Below, in pieces: positions 11,023 to 23,409 of a DNA stretch of 64,000 nt. Made by a program: the position numbers and the translations under genes. The stretch is from Pegoplata infirma (taxonomy: Eukaryota > Arthropoda > Insecta > Diptera > Anthomyiidae). The notes beneath the pieces are model-generated. The model had not been told where the DNA came from and did not search any database. It saw only the letters and a list, made by a program, of their open reading frames with translations. Every line of letters begins with the position of its first letter. Position 1 is the stretch's first letter. The stretch lies in the NCBI GenBank assembly GCA_963921195.1, contig OY992536.1, forward strand, positions 177,700,995 through 177,764,994, written 5' to 3'.

Positions 11023-12305
11023 CACACCATCCGACACACTTTTGTACACATGGACCAGACTGACAAATTCTGAAAGTAAGTCTGAAAATAAAATACACGT
11101 GTCTCCTAGTTTTTCTAGATCAATTCGCGTTTTCGCGAAAAACGCCAATAAAAAAGGTTGTATTTTTCTAAAGTAGTGTAATGTTTAAACATGTCTTTCA
11201 TGAAATTTAAAGACGGCTCTTTTCGTAGAACATATTAACCCTCAATCTTCCGTTTTTAGTGGTCATTTTTGTCCTCATTTCTAATGCTGTCCTAGAAAAC
11301 CATTAAGTCGTGCATTTAAAGGGTTAAAATGTTCTACAAAAATATTCTGCATCAAATTTCAATCGGAGTTGTCAAAGGCCAATAATTTGTGCGATGCTAG
11401 CAAAATGCTTAAAAATGTTAAATTGTAAAGTATCTTTGGTGAAACACAATTTAACAAAATATGATACATTACAATTTTACTTTTTTAAGCATTTTGCTCA
11501 AATCCCACGAACTTTTGCCTTTGACAACCCCTAGTGAAATTTGATGCAACACATTTTTGTGGAACATCTTAACCCTTTAAACACAAGACTTAATGGTTTT
11601 CCAGGAGAGTATTTGAAATAAGGACAAAAATGACCCCAAAAATTGGAAAAGGAGGGTTAATATGTTCCGAAAAAGCGCCTTTAAATTTTACTGAAGACAT
11701 CAATTAAAACTTTTTTTCTCAGAAGTATATTTATATTTACATTTTTTCGACTTATTTTACACTACTTTTGTGATACACAATCTAACATCATATCGCTCAT
11801 TTACTTGTATAGTGGCATAACTCAAAAAATGTGATTTTTGAGTTAATAATGCAGCATTTTTTGTTATATCATGCTTTATATTGTGTCAAAAATTCGTATT
11901 TATATCTTTAAAGCTCATTATTTGAGAAGAAAATACGTAATTATTACATTTTCTATGTACCGGCCGTTTTCAATGAACAACCAGTTTCAATTGTAAACTT
12001 TAAACGCGTTTTCCGCAAAATGAAACATTTTGAGTTATGACACTATACATGTAAATGAGCGATATTTTGTTTGCATTTTTCGAGAAAAGGGCGAATTGAT
12101 TCAAAAAAATTGAGTGGCACGGGAATAGTTTTTTATACCCACTTTTTGACCGTAGTGAATGTTTTCTATATTGAAAACATTTTTTTTTTGCCCGAAAACT
12201 CGAATTGATCTAGAAAAACCGTGTATTTTATTTTCGGCCATACTCTCAGAATTTTTTGGTACGGTTCATGTGTACAGCCAAAATTTGAAATTTGTCGGAC
12301 AGTAT
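11023..12305. mobile_element. Foldback family S1, full-length copy
   Basis: The left end is ACACCATCCGACACAC...GTACACATGGACC; the right end on the other strand is ACTGTCCGACAAATT...GTACACATGAACC. Arms about 430 bp long meet near 11450. A second inner inverted pair lies at about 11783-12068 (TATCGCTCATTTACTTGTATAG against CTATACATGTAAATGAGCGATA). No coding potential. Superfamily unknown. Confidence 0.75.
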
Positions 12306-12545
12306 AATAAAATACTTAAAAATATAATAATTTCTTTGAAATGTTACATAGTATTTATGAAAAATTTCATAATATTTATGAAACACTTACATTGGAAGAA
12401 CGACAAGCTTCATTAAATTTATGAAAAGGTTTTATAGTATTTAAGGAATTATTCATTAATATAAGCAAATGGATTAATTTTTTTTAGAAATAAAATTTAT
12501 GAAGTTTTCATTGGAAGAACTAAAATAAAAAATAAATAATTCCCC
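12306..12545. repeat. TTTCAT/ATGAAA-rich repeat, second block
   Basis: ATTTATGAAAAATTTCATAATATTTATGAAAC words and two CATTGGAAGAAC words (near 12389 and 12509), related to the MITE at 9609. Confidence 0.45.
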
Positions 12546-12714
12546 CAGTCATCTGGCATCGTCTTCACACAGAAAATAAAATCGCCAAATTTAAATCAAC
12601 AAACATCAATTGTAAATCAACCAACCATTTAGTAAAAACGGTAACCTGTTAGTCCATAATATAAAACTTCGATTTTGTTTTTAACAAACTCAGTCAAGTA
12701 ATTTTATTTCAAAA

Positions 12715-12875
12715 TTCTTTTATCATGTCAACAAATAGTGTTTGTTAAATTTCTTTGTTGAAAAAAAAAATTTTGTTTGTCAGATCAAGAAATTGTGTTT
12801 GTTGAATTTCTTTGTTAACAAAAAATTTTAGATTTGTTTACTTTTGTCAGCTCAACAAATTGTGTTTGTTGAAAA
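12715..12875 (+). repeat. Tandem repeat of about 70-bp units
   Basis: Three degenerate units of the form GTCA(A/G)(C/A)TCAACAAAT(A)GTGTTTGTTGAATTTCTTTGTT. Confidence 0.6.
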
Positions 12876-12939
12876 TATTACAAATTTCCGTATAGAACCA
12901 CTTTCAGTTAAAAAATATTTTAAGAAATCTGGGATCGAT

Positions 12940-13345
12940 TTGCATGTTTTTGGGTATTAAAATCATATTATTGCATAAGTATTTTAGTCATAAGAGCATA
13001 TTTTGGCAAAAAAAGCATATCTTTAGGGCATATTTCATAATTTTTTTAGTGGATTAAAATTTTTTTTTATTTCAAAAACATTTTTTTACTTTAAAAATTG
13101 ATTTTTTGTTAAGAAATTGTTTGAAAAAGCATAATTTGTGAAAAAGTCCCAAAACAGTAGTTTGTCTTATAAATATCTCAAATAAAACTTTAAAAATTTC
13201 TATTTTCATAGTTTTTATGCAGAATTTTAAAGAATTACTGAGTTTTTAAGAGCATATTTTTAACATTTTAAGAGCATATTTTTTGTTTTATGATGCATAT
13301 TTTAAGCGCATAAAAACGTTTTGTAGAGCATAGTTTTGTTTTATC
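12940..13345. repeat. GCATATTTT-rich repeat
   Basis: Repeated AAGAGCATATTTT words. The reverse complement (AAAATATGCTCTTA) fills the hAT-like MITE at 50867-51520, so this is probably an older copy of that family. No clear ends here. Confidence 0.45.
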
Positions 13346-13652
13346 TGGATTTTTTTTTTTTTTTAATTTTTTGCAATTTCTATACTTTTTCACCATAGTG
13401 TTTATATTATTTAACTTTTTCGCTTTATTTGTTGTAATTTTATTTCATTAAAGCATTCTCGATATAAAAATATATATGTAGTCATGTTAAAATTTTACTA
13501 TAGCATCTATTTAGGTGTGTGTAATTTTCTCTATATAAAAAAACAAATATAAAACAATAAATTATTTTAAAAAACTTAATTGATTGTTACATAAAATATT
13601 GAGGTTATTCACAGGTTTATTGATATGTATGTAAAATATGTATGAAATATAG
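13346..13652. other. Unassigned AT-rich sequence
   Basis: Nothing identifiable. Confidence 0.4.
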
Positions 13653-13654
13653 TA

Positions 13655-13883
13655 CACCCAAAAAAAAACGTGGGTATTCAATACTAAAAATTTAACTAAT
13701 TTTAGTCCAAAAGGACCTAGTGCAGAAATTGGTAACCAATACTAAAATTTTTAACTAATATTAGTCAAATCCAGTAAAAATTACTAATGTTAGTACTTTG
13801 AAGATGCTAAAATTAGTAACGAATTAGTAGATTTTGGTACAATATCACTTACTAAACCTTTTACTGTAGAATTATTTTGAGTG
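13655..13883. mobile_element. Small MITE with TA flanks
   Basis: The ends are CACCCAAAAAAAAACG and, on the other strand, CACTCAAAATAATTC, flanked by TA (13653-13654, 13884-13885). The interior has repeated words of the ACTAAAATT(A/T)GTAAC type. Non-coding. Confidence 0.6.
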
Positions 13884-13885
13884 TA

Positions 13886-14204
13886 TGTATAGCCAGTGTT
13901 AACATATGTTTGTAAATATTTGTATGTAAATATGTACATAACAACAATACATTTTCATTATTTTTATAAAAAAAAAAAATTTAAAGAAATTTTTGCTAGT
14001 TTGTACTTGAAAGTAAACAATAGCATGTGATCACTCCCATACACGTGCTGGGATTATTTAAAGAATTTATGTAATCGGTTATAAAATTTGATTGATTTTA
14101 AAAATAAAAATTCAATAAATTTAATTTATGGATAATTTTATGAAATATAAAAATAATTAAATAGATGAGTTTAGAATAAATTATAAAAATCTTAAATTTT
14201 TCTA
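13886..14204. other. Unassigned AT-rich sequence
   Basis: Nothing identifiable. Confidence 0.4.
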
Positions 14205-15058
14205 TGATTACCCTGTCCAACAGTTAATATTAAACATGAACCGAATGATATACGTCTAAAAGTAGACATCAAATGGAGTAAAACTGCATTTACAGTTTTT
14301 CATTTCATGATCCTGTTTCCTTTTTAAACGACTTCAAATTTTTAAAGGATAGATTCTAATCATCAGCACTCTTCGTAAATGATAAATGATAAATGATAAA
14401 TCAGCAGTTGGTCGAAATTGAGTAGATTTGAAATTTTCAACAGAAAAGATAACACCGTTCGACAAAAATTAAAAAAATGTCGTTGAACACTAACTGAATA
14501 ATATACGTTTGAAACTAGAGACTAAATGTAGTGAACTGCACTTACAGTTTTTCATTTCATGATCCTGTTTCCTTTTAAAAGGACTTCAAAGTTTTAGAGG
14601 ATTACATTTTATAAAATATGTTTTTTTAATATTTGTACAAAAATATTTTATTAAATTTAATCCTCTAAAACTTCGAAGTCCTTTTAAAAGGAAACAGGAT
14701 CATGAAATGAAAAACTGTAAGTGCAGTTTACTACATTTAGTCTCTAGTTTCAAACGTATTTTATCCAGTTAGTGTTCAACGACTTTTTTTAATTTTTGTC
14801 GGACGATGTTATCTTTTCAGTTGAAATTTTCAAATCTACTCAATTTCGACCAACTGCTGATTTATCATGGTAACACAAAGGATTTACGAAGAGTACTGAT
14901 GATTAGAATTTATCCTTTAAAAATTTGAAGTCCTTTTAAAAGGAAACAGGATCACAAAATGAAAAACTGTAAATGCAGTTTTACTCCATTTGATCTCCAC
15001 TTTCAGAAGTATTTCATCCGGTTCATGTTTAATATTGGCTGTCGGACGGTGTAATCAT
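14205..15058. mobile_element. Foldback family S2, copy 1 (about 850-bp palindrome)
   Basis: Inverted arms meet near 14635. The ends are TGATTACCCTGTCCAACAG and, on the other strand, TGATTACACCGTCCGACAG. Inside each arm the block GATCCTGTTTCCTTTT and its complement occurs twice. A second copy of the terminal motif ACACCGT(T/C)CGACA sits inside at 14452 and near 14810, so the element looks like a nested or duplicated palindrome. A triple TAAATGATAAATGA microsatellite is at 14377-14402. Confidence 0.78.
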
Positions 15059-15084
15059 TGAAAAATTTAATATTTTTATAATTC

Positions 15085-15500
15085 ATTGGATCATAATTCA
15101 TTGAAACTAAAGACTAAACGCAGTAAACTGCATTTACAGTTTTTCATTTCGTGATCCTGTTTCCTTTTAAAAGGACTTCAAAGTTTTAGAGGATTAAATT
15201 TTATAAAATATTTTTTTTAATATTTGTACAAAAATATTTTATAAATTAAATTTTATAAAATATTTTTTTTTTAATGTTTGTACAAAAATATTTTATAAAA
15301 TTTAATCCTCTAAAACTTTGAAGTCCTTTTAAAAGGAAACAGGATCACGAAATGAAAAACTGTAAATGCAGTTTACTGCGTTTAGTCTTTAGTTTCAAAC
15401 GTATATTATCCAGTTAGCGTTCAACGACTTTTTTCGATTTTTGTCGGACGGTGTTATCTTTTCAGTTGAAAATTTCAAATAAACTCAATTTCGAACAAAT
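15085..15500. mobile_element. Foldback family S2, copy 2
   Basis: A palindrome at 15103-15396 with arms of about 147 bp (GAAACTAAAGACTAAACGCA against its complement). An AT-rich centre is partly duplicated. It is followed by the terminal motif GTCGGACGGTGTTATC near 15443. It adjoins copy 1 in tandem. Confidence 0.7.
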
Positions 15501-16185
15501 GCTGATTTATCATGCTGATACGAAGGATTTAGGAAAAGTGCTTATTATTTTCTTAACACAGGAAGACTAATTTTTAAGCTGTTTGGATATAAAGAATGAT
15601 TCCGGTTAAAAGACCGCGTGGTGCACTATCATGATTTCTGAAATCCTGTGATTGTAAAAACTGCATTACGCTGCAATTTTCAACTTGGAAAAACTAAATT
15701 TACCTAATTTTGTAATTTACGTTCATGATGTTTTTTTTTTTTTTTTTTGAATAAATCATATTGAACAAATAATTATAAATCTTATCAACAAAATTTTCGC
15801 TTAAAAAATAATGATTAGATTTTGTAGGGCTGACAATGTAAATTAAAATAGTAAAATTAAATATATTGTTGCTAAAACAGAACAACAAAAAAAATTTTAT
15901 AAATTTGCTAAAGATAATCCTAAGAAATTGCGCAACAAGTTAACTAAAAGAATATAATATTTTAAAATTTTTTTGACAACAAATATAAAAATTTAAACAA
16001 TTTACGTAAGCAACCAAAAGTTATCTACAAAAACAGCAAAATATTAACCGCAGCAAAATAAAAACCAAAATATTCTAAACAAAATACTATCAACAATAAA
16101 ACAAAACAAATTATTGTAAATACAAAAAGAAATTAATTTATTTATAAGTATAACCGAGTAAAAAATTTTATATTTCGTAACACAA
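15501..16185. other. Unassigned AT-rich sequence
   Basis: No gene or clear repeat; includes a 20-base poly-T near 15730. Confidence 0.4.
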
Positions 16186-16224
16186 ATGCTTAGGTGCCTC
16201 TTTTTATAATACCTCAATTTTCAT

Positions 16225-16445
16225 GGGAAATCTGCAGAAACAAAATCGGATCATTACATTATCATTATTACAGAGAAAACGCATTATTCAGGTAGGGCAC
16301 TAAAATGCATTTAACTTATGAACCAATACACTTACAAATACCGTATATAGTACATAAAAACCTTAGTATTGAAGTCACCTTTCATAAAAAGTTTGCAGAA
16401 ATAAAATCGGTTCAGGCATTACAGAGAAAATGCATTACAAACATA
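16225..16445 (+). repeat. Imperfect direct duplication, about 155-bp offset
   Basis: TGCAGAAACAAAATCGG...TTACAGAGAAAACGCATTA near 16233 recurs as TGCAGAAATAAAATCGG...TTACAGAGAAAATGCATTA near 16393. Confidence 0.5.
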
Positions 16446-16510
16446 ATGCAATTTTTATATATTTTAGATATAAATTTGCATATAATTTGTTTAAGATTAT
16501 TTAGTTGAAT

Positions 16511-16970
16511 CCAAAAATTGGTGGAATATATCTTATTATAACTCAGTAAAATGACTGCAATGTTAATTTGAAAGATGTTTGACAAATTATTTTGCCAAAC
16601 GACAGATTTTAGGAAAATACTTTGTAATCAAAAAAAATAAAAATTTTTGTCTGCTTTTTCATCAATTTTTGACTTAACTTGAAAAAAAAAAATATATAGA
16701 AACCTTTTTACTCGGGTATGTAAAACAAAAAAAAAGACATAAAATGCCAAACAGAATCAATGGCAAAAAAAGTATTTGATTTTTTCTTATTTAATTTCAC
16801 TTTCGATCTAGATACTATCGAAAACGAAAGTATGTATTAAGAAAAAACAATCTTAAATACTACTGCTAAACGTCAATGTGTGAGATTAAAAAGAATTGCA
16901 ATCGGAATTAACAAATAAAAAATTAACAAATAAAACCGGCAAATGTAAAAATTTTCAGTCATCATAAACT
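16511..16970. other. Unassigned AT-rich sequence
   Basis: Nothing identifiable. Confidence 0.4.
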
Positions 16971-17167
16971 ACACCATTTACAGATGTAATTCGAAAAAGA
17001 TCAATGGTAATTCGAAAATTCTACTTGAAATTCTAGTATTATTAGAAATTTCATTTGTAATTCAAAGATTCCATTTATAATTCGAAAATTCCATTTGAAA
17101 TTCAAAAAAATCAATTATAATTCGATAAAGATTAATTGCAATTCGAAAATGGATCAATTGTAATTCA

Positions 17168-17800
17168 AACAAGTAAAAAAGTTAAATTCGGCCTTGCCGA
17201 ATGTAGTGATACCCTCCACAATTTCAAAAAGATTATTGCAAAAACTTTATTTAAAAGAAAATTACTATTGAAAAAAAAAAAATGTTTTTTGAAAAAAAAA
17301 ATTCCGCGAAAAAAAATTTTGGTGAAAAAAAAATCCGCGATTTTTTTCTTTTTTTGTCAAAAAATATGTTCGTACTTGTTTAAATACCATTTGGTGTTTA
17401 ATTATGTTCACATATGTCAACCAGAAGCCGAATTAAAGCATTTTGTATTTTTAGGTTATGTTGAATGTACTGAAATTTTTGAGGTGTGCTTACATTTTCG
17501 TTCATAACTTTTGAACCGCTGAACCGATATCGCTCAAATGCAATACCAAACTTCTCGGGAGAACTTCCAATAAATATGTTAAGTTTCAGTCATCTCTGTG
17601 CAATATTTTGTCCGCGAGAGCATTTTCCACAGACAGACGGACAGACGGACAGACGGACAGACGGACATCGCTAGAATGTCTTAAAATCGATCGGGCATCA
17701 TGAATATATATACTTTATGGGGTCCCAGATCGATATTTCGATGAGTTACAAACAGAATGACAAACTTATATATACCCTCTATCACTAAGTGGAGGGTATA
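17168..17800 (-). mobile_element. DINE-type element C, complete
   Basis: It starts AACAAGTAAAAAAGTTAAATTC with the GGCCTTGCC hairpin and ends TATACCCTCTATCACTAAGTGGAGGGTATA. A GACGGACAGACGGACAGACG run precedes ACTTTATGGGGTCCCAGA. It is inserted between forward 21-bp units of the foldback array. Frames at 17136-17674 translate this element and are not genes. Confidence 0.8.
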
Positions 17801-17957
17801 AAAAAGATCAATTGTAATTCAAAAAATATTAATTGTGATTCAAAAAATATCAATTGTAATTTTAAATAGATCAATTGTAATGCGAAATAGATCAATTGCA
17901 ATTTGAAGATTCCAATTGTAGTTCGAAAAATATCAATGGAAATACCGTTGATATTTT

Positions 17958-19643
17958 TATACCCTCCACTTAGTGATAGAGGGTATCTATAAGTTTGTCA
18001 TTCCGTTTGTAACTCATCGAAATATCGGTCTGGGACCCCATAAAGTATATATATTCATGATGCCCGATCGATTTTAAGACATTCTAGCGATGTCCGTCTG
18101 TCCGTCTGTCTGTGGAAAATGCTCTCGCGGACAAAATATTGAACAGAGATAACTGAAACTTAACATATATATTAGAGTGTCCCTTATTTTGGAAATGTTG
18201 GAAATCTTGAGACGGTACCCGCTCATTTTTTTCCTTTTGACTTAAAAATAACTCAGGAAAAATTTTACGCCCCTAGGACCACGCCTTCCCTACGCGACGG
18301 GGCCTTAAAGAGCGGGGCCTAAAAAATCATTTTTCCATACAAACCAAAAAAATTTTTTTTTTATTTTTAATTTTTTTGTTATTAATTATTATATTACTTG
18401 GTTTGCTTATTCACGACAAAAAATTTGATTTTGGAGGGATAAGTCTTTCAGCGCTAAAAAATTTTTCGCAAAAAAAAAATTTGGGCGGCCGGGGTCCTAC
18501 AGTAAAAAATTTTTAAAAAATATTTTTTTTTAGTTTTGACCAGCAACGGTTTTAGTTGCTATGTTGCTTTAAATGATATATATTCCAAAAAAAAAATTAT
18601 TCATATCTGTGACATCTTTATCTTTTTCGAAAAAAAAAATTTTGAGCCGTAGGAATCCTACGGTAAAAAATTTTTAAAAAATATTTTTTTTTAGTTTTGA
18701 AAAGCAATGGTTTTAGTTTTTATGTTGTTTTTAATGATATATATTCCAAAAAAAATATTATTCATATTTGTGACATTTTTATCGTGTATCGAAAAAAATC
18801 ATCAATGCATTTTTTACCCTTTTTTAGAACACGATTAAGATGTCACAGATACAAAAAAATTTTTTTATGAATATATATCATTTAAAGCAACATAGCAGCT
18901 AAAACCGTTGCTGGTCAAAACTAAAAAAAAATATTTTTTAAAAATTTTTTACTGTAGGACCCCGGCGGCTCAAAATTTTTTTTTGCGAAAAATTTTTTAG
19001 CGCTGAAAGACTTATCCCACCAAAATCAAATTTTTTGTTGTGAATAAGCAAACCAAGTAATATAATAAATAATAACAAAAAAATTAAAAATCAAAAAAAA
19101 AATTTTTTGGTTTGTATGGAAAAATGATTTTTTAGGCCCCGCTCTTTAAGGGCCCGTCGCGTAGGGAAGGCGTGGTCCTAGGGGCGTAAAATTTTTCCTG
19201 AGTTATTTTTAAGTCAAAAGGAAAAAAATGAGCGGGTACCGTCTCAAGATTTCCAACATTTCCAAAATAAGGGACACTCTAATATATATATATATTGGAA
19301 GTTCTCCCGAGAAGTTATGAACGAAAATGTAAGCACACCTCAAAAATTTCAGTACATTCAACATAACCTAAAAATACAAAATGCTTTAATTCGGCTTCTG
19401 GATGACATATGAGAACACAATTGAACACCAAATGGTATTTAAACAAGTACGAAGATATTTTTTGACAAAAAAAAAATCCCGGATTTTTTTTTTTTACCAA
19501 AATTTTTTTTCGCGGATATTTTTTTAATTTTTTTTTTTTCAAAAGTAATTTCCTTTTAAATAAAGTTGTTTGCAATAATCTTTTTGAAATTGTGGAGGGT
19601 ATCACTACATTCGGCAAGGCCGAATTTAACTTTTTTACTTGTT
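17958..19643 (+). mobile_element. DINE-type element D, split by a foldback
   Basis: The same subfamily as element C, in the opposite orientation, 157 bp away. The hairpin end TATACCCTCCACTTAGTGATAGAGGGTATC is at 17958 and the CTTTTTTACTTGTTT end is at 19643. A 1.1-kb foldback at 18174-19280 interrupts it between TTAACATATATATT and ATATATATTGGAAGTTCTCC, a junction that is continuous in element C (read in reverse). Confidence 0.8.
18174..19280. mobile_element. 1.1-kb foldback element, unclassified
   Basis: Arms 18174-about 18615 and about 18845-19280 are near-identical reverse complements starting AGAGTGTCCCTTATTTTGG. They include GACGGTACCCGCTC and CTACGCGACGGGGCC blocks. The inner part of the left arm (about 18503-18630) is repeated directly at about 18661-18785. 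The target duplication cannot be fixed because both flanks are AT dinucleotide runs. No coding potential. Confidence 0.8.
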
Positions 19644-20394
19644 TGAATTACAATTGTAATCTTTGAATTACATTAGATCTTTTTCAAATTACAATTGATC
19701 TTTTTCGAATTAAAATTAATATTTTTCGAATTACATTTGATCTACATATTTCGAATTACAATTGATATTTTTTGAATTACAATTAATCTTTTTCGAATTA
19801 CAATTGATTTTTTCGAATTACAATTGATCTATTTTGAATTACAATTGACCTTTCTCGAATTGAAATTAACCTTTTTCGAGTTACAATTGATCTATTTCGA
19901 ACTACAATTGAACTTTTTCGAATTACAATAAATCTTTTTCGAACTACAATTGATCTTTTTCGAATTACAATTGATCTGTTTTTAATTACAATTGGAATTT
20001 TCAAATTACAATTGATCTGTTTGAAATTACAATTGGAATTTTCGAATTACAATTGATCTTTTTCGAATTACAATTGGAATTTTCGAATTACAATTGATCT
20101 TTTTCAAATTGCAATTGGATTTTTCGATTTATAAATGTAATAACAAATGGAATCTTCGAATTACAAGTATAGTCTTAGAATTACAATTTATCTTTATCAA
20201 ATTCCATATGTAAATGGTATAATTGGGGACCCACTTATACTTGCACATAACCTGAAGTATTTTCTGCTCTCGAACCGATGAATTTTGTTTTAGATTTTAA
20301 GAACAGGTTCTATAAAACGAAAATATATAAAACTGGTTCGTCTGCAACCAGTTTTGAAACAGGATCGGGGTTAATTTTTTTACTCTTAAACCGT

Positions 20395-21250
20395 AAGTTT
20401 TACAAAAAACCTTCTGTGAAAATATTGTAGATAAAATTATCAAAATTTAAAATTTTGAAAAAAAAAAAAATTAAAAAAAGATTTAAAATTTTGAAAAAAA
20501 AAAATAAAAAAAAAATAATAAAAAAATTTAACAAAAAATTTTGAAGGCAATATTGGAATGCCATTTTTTCCTGGCAAGGACACAATGGATTTCCAAAACC
20601 AAATTTTTGTATTAAACGCTGTTAAAATTCCGGAGAAGTGTTTTTTCGTATTGTTGAGCAATAAATTTTCAAAATTTTTTGGAGAGTCAAATATTTTGAT
20701 TTGTTTTGCGAAAATTTTAAAAAGATCAAATAGTTGGCTCTAGACTGTTTTTTTTTTATTTTTTTACTAAATTATACGAAAAAACTTTCCGTAAAAATAT
20801 TGTTGATAAAATTATGAAGATTTAAAATTTTGAATTTCTTTTTTTAATTTAAATAGAAAAAATTAAAAAAGAAAAATATATTGGAATGGGTTTTTTTCCT
20901 GGTAAGGGCACCATGGATTTCCAAAAACAAAATTTTGTATAAAAGGTGTGAAGGTCCTTTCAACGCTGTTAAAATTTCAGGGAGGTGTTTTTTCGAGTTG
21001 TCGAGCAATAAATTTTCAAGTTGGTGATAAAGCTAAATTTTGGAGTTTTTGCAAAAATTAAAAAAAAAAAATCAAATATTTGGCTCTCTAACAAACTTTT
21101 AAAAAATTTATTGCTCAACAATACAAAAAAACACCTCTCTGAAATTTTAATAGCGTCAAAGAGACATTCTAAGCTTTAATACAAAATTTTCTTTTTGGAA
21201 ATCCATGGTGTCCCTTGCCAGTGAAAAAGAACATTCAAAAATAGTTTTCA
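20395..21250. mobile_element. Dispersed repeat family T, copy 1
   Basis: Two forward units (20395-20745, 20755-21060), each with CCGTAAG/AAACTTTCCG, TTCCTGG(C/T)AAGG, ATGGATTTCCAAAA and GTTTTTTCG(A/T)(A/G)TTGT(C/T)GAGCAAT blocks, are followed by an inverted partial unit (21070-21240). Related sequence occurs at 22551-24640 and 29340-29648. Unclassified. Confidence 0.6.
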
Positions 21251-22084
21251 ATTTTTTTTTTTTTAATTTTGTCTATTAAAAATGACCAACATAAATAATA
21301 AGAGAATATCATGGCGTAATTAGTAAAGAAAAATTACCTCGAGCACGAATACATTTATTATTTGCTAGGTAAGTTAATTTTTTGAAATTTTCCTTAAAAA
21401 TAAGTTTAAAGAAAAATTACCTCGAGCCAAAATAAATCTACTCAAAACACATTTTTTTAAATTTTTATTTGTTAGGCAAGTTAAATTTTTTTTAAATTTT
21501 CTTTATTTATTATTGCCTTAGTTATTACTTTCTTCCACTTGCTGATTTTTTTATAAAGAATTTTACTTCATAACAATGGATTTTGTAAGGTCTACAAGTT
21601 GTTTTTTGAAGAAAAAAAGGATATAAAAGACTCATATTGATTGATTTTGTGTGGCATAGAAAACAAGAAATTATTTCAGTGAAACCTTTGTTGCAAACGC
21701 AAAAAAAAAGAAGAATATTGAAAACTTATATGGGATTTCAATCATATGTGATTAGGAACCTACATATGAAAAATAAACTTTCTTTAAAAAAAAAAATAAA
21801 AAAAAATCAGAATATTTTATTTTTTGCTTTATTCTACATTGTAATTGAACATAATAATACATATGAATTCATGAAATGATGTCATATTGTATATGACTAT
21901 TTACTCATAAATTGTTAACTATATATGACAATAATTGTGTGTATACAAAGTGTGTTTTTACTATTTTTATTATTTTTTTTTTTTTTTGTAAAATCAACAA
22001 TAAGTACATGTATGATATGATAAATTTACACTGATATAACTGTAAAAATTCCATGTAAAAATTAATGAATACACCAGCTCTTTT

Positions 22085-22086
<2 letters not shown>
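21251..22086. other. Unassigned AT-rich sequence
   Basis: A short direct repeat (GAAAAATTACCTCGAGC at 21328 and 21413) is present. No gene was recognised; the 80-codon frame at 21637 is lysine-rich low complexity. Confidence 0.4.

Positions 22087-22131
<45 letters not shown>
22087..22131. repeat. Poly-T tract, 45 bases
   Basis: Uninterrupted run of T. It could be the poly-A of a retrotransposed sequence on the minus strand, but no body is visible beside it. Confidence 0.9.
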
Positions 22132-22138
<7 letters not shown>

Positions 22139-22840
22139 AGATTGTAGGTGTGTTTGCTCTTTAGCAGTTGAGTTTTTTTTTTTTTTGCTGTCCCTAGTTA
22201 GTTGAACAAATTTATAGTTAAAGGGAAATAATATTTTTTTTTTTGCCTTTTTCATTTTTACAACTAAAATTTTGTTCCAGGTATAGAGTGAGTGCTAAAT
22301 GTTAACTAAACTTTAACTCAACTTTAACTATTTTATTTGAAATTTTCGGAACTAACAAAACTAGCAAATGAAAATTTGCAAAAAAAAAAAAAAGTTCAAA
22401 TGAACTTGAAAAGAAGTTTAAACTTAAAACTAAAACTAAGTTACAGGTTAGAAAAAAGTTTTTCTTTATAACACCATTTCTAAAAAGTTTGTAAAAAAGT
22501 TTGGTGTTAAAGAATATTGGTTAATGTTATTAAATCGTTTTTTTTTTTTTTAAATTTCAACAAAAAAATGTTGAAAACAATATTTGAATGTCCTTTCTTC
22601 CTGGCAAGGCCACCATGGATTTCCAAAAATAAAATTTTGTATTAAAGTTTAGAATGTCCTTTTAACACTTTTAAAATTTCAGAGAGGTGTTTTTTCGTAT
22701 TGTTAAGCAATAAATTTTTAAAGTTTGTTGGAGTGCCAAATATTTGATTTTTTGCAAAAATATTGAAAAAAAAAAAAAAAAATGGAAACCGTAAGTTGTA
22801 CGAGAAAACTCTTTCTGACAATATTGTTAATAAAATTATG

Positions 22841-23409
22841 CACAGAAAAAAATAAAAAAAATATTTGAATAAATTTTTAATACTATTGAGTAAAAAATTA
22901 CTCAATTTTGCACCAGTAAACGATTTAATAGTCTTGAGTAAATTTTTAATAAAAATTTATTAAATATTTAAAAAAAAAATTTGAGTAAATTTTTAATGGA
23001 CACAATTAAACATTTACTCAAAATTTATCTATCTATTTATTTTTTTTTTAAGTTTAAAAAAGTTTTAATTTTTTTACAAAAAAAAAAAAACTTGTTTTTT
23101 CAAACTTTACCAAACATATTTATGTCTCAAAAACATAGGAAAATTTTATAAAGACGATTACAAACTTTCATATACAATGTATATTATACATACACAAAAA
23201 ACTATAAACTAAACGAGAATTCAAAAAACTATGAGTATTTAAAAAAAATTAAAAAAACTATTAAATTTTTATTAAATTATTTACTTAAATTGTTTTAAAA
23301 ATTTTTGAGTAAATTTTTAATTGCGTCAATTAAAAAATTACTCAATTTTTGTTTTTAAATTTAAACAAGTGATTACTCAAATTAGTTTCCTCCATATTTT
23401 TTTTTGTGT
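22841..23409. mobile_element. MITE, Q-related, TG-flanked
   Basis: It begins CACAGAAAAAAATAAAAAAA and ends TTTTTTTTTGTG; the interior is rich in GAGTAAATTTTTAAT and its complement. The flanking dinucleotide is TG on both sides, and the corresponding site in copy 1 of family T also reads TG. Confidence 0.6.

Larger units (their letters stand above)
16971..20220. mobile_element. Foldback array of about 21-bp units, copy 2, interrupted
   Basis: The left terminus is ACACCATTTACAGATGTAAT; the right terminus on the other strand is ATACCATTTACATATGGAAT. Forward units lie at 16985-17167 and 17803-17957, reverse units at 19645-20200, so the array is one inverted structure with two DINE insertions (17168-17800 and 17958-19643). 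The frame encoding RSIVIRKRSIVVRKR repeats on the minus strand (19798-20004) is a by-product. Confidence 0.75.

Noticed and set aside
17136..19617. Lysine-rich frames of 100-123 codons repeated at several loci
   Set aside because: They coincide with DINE elements C and D and recur wherever that element occurs (29500, 42106); they are not genes.
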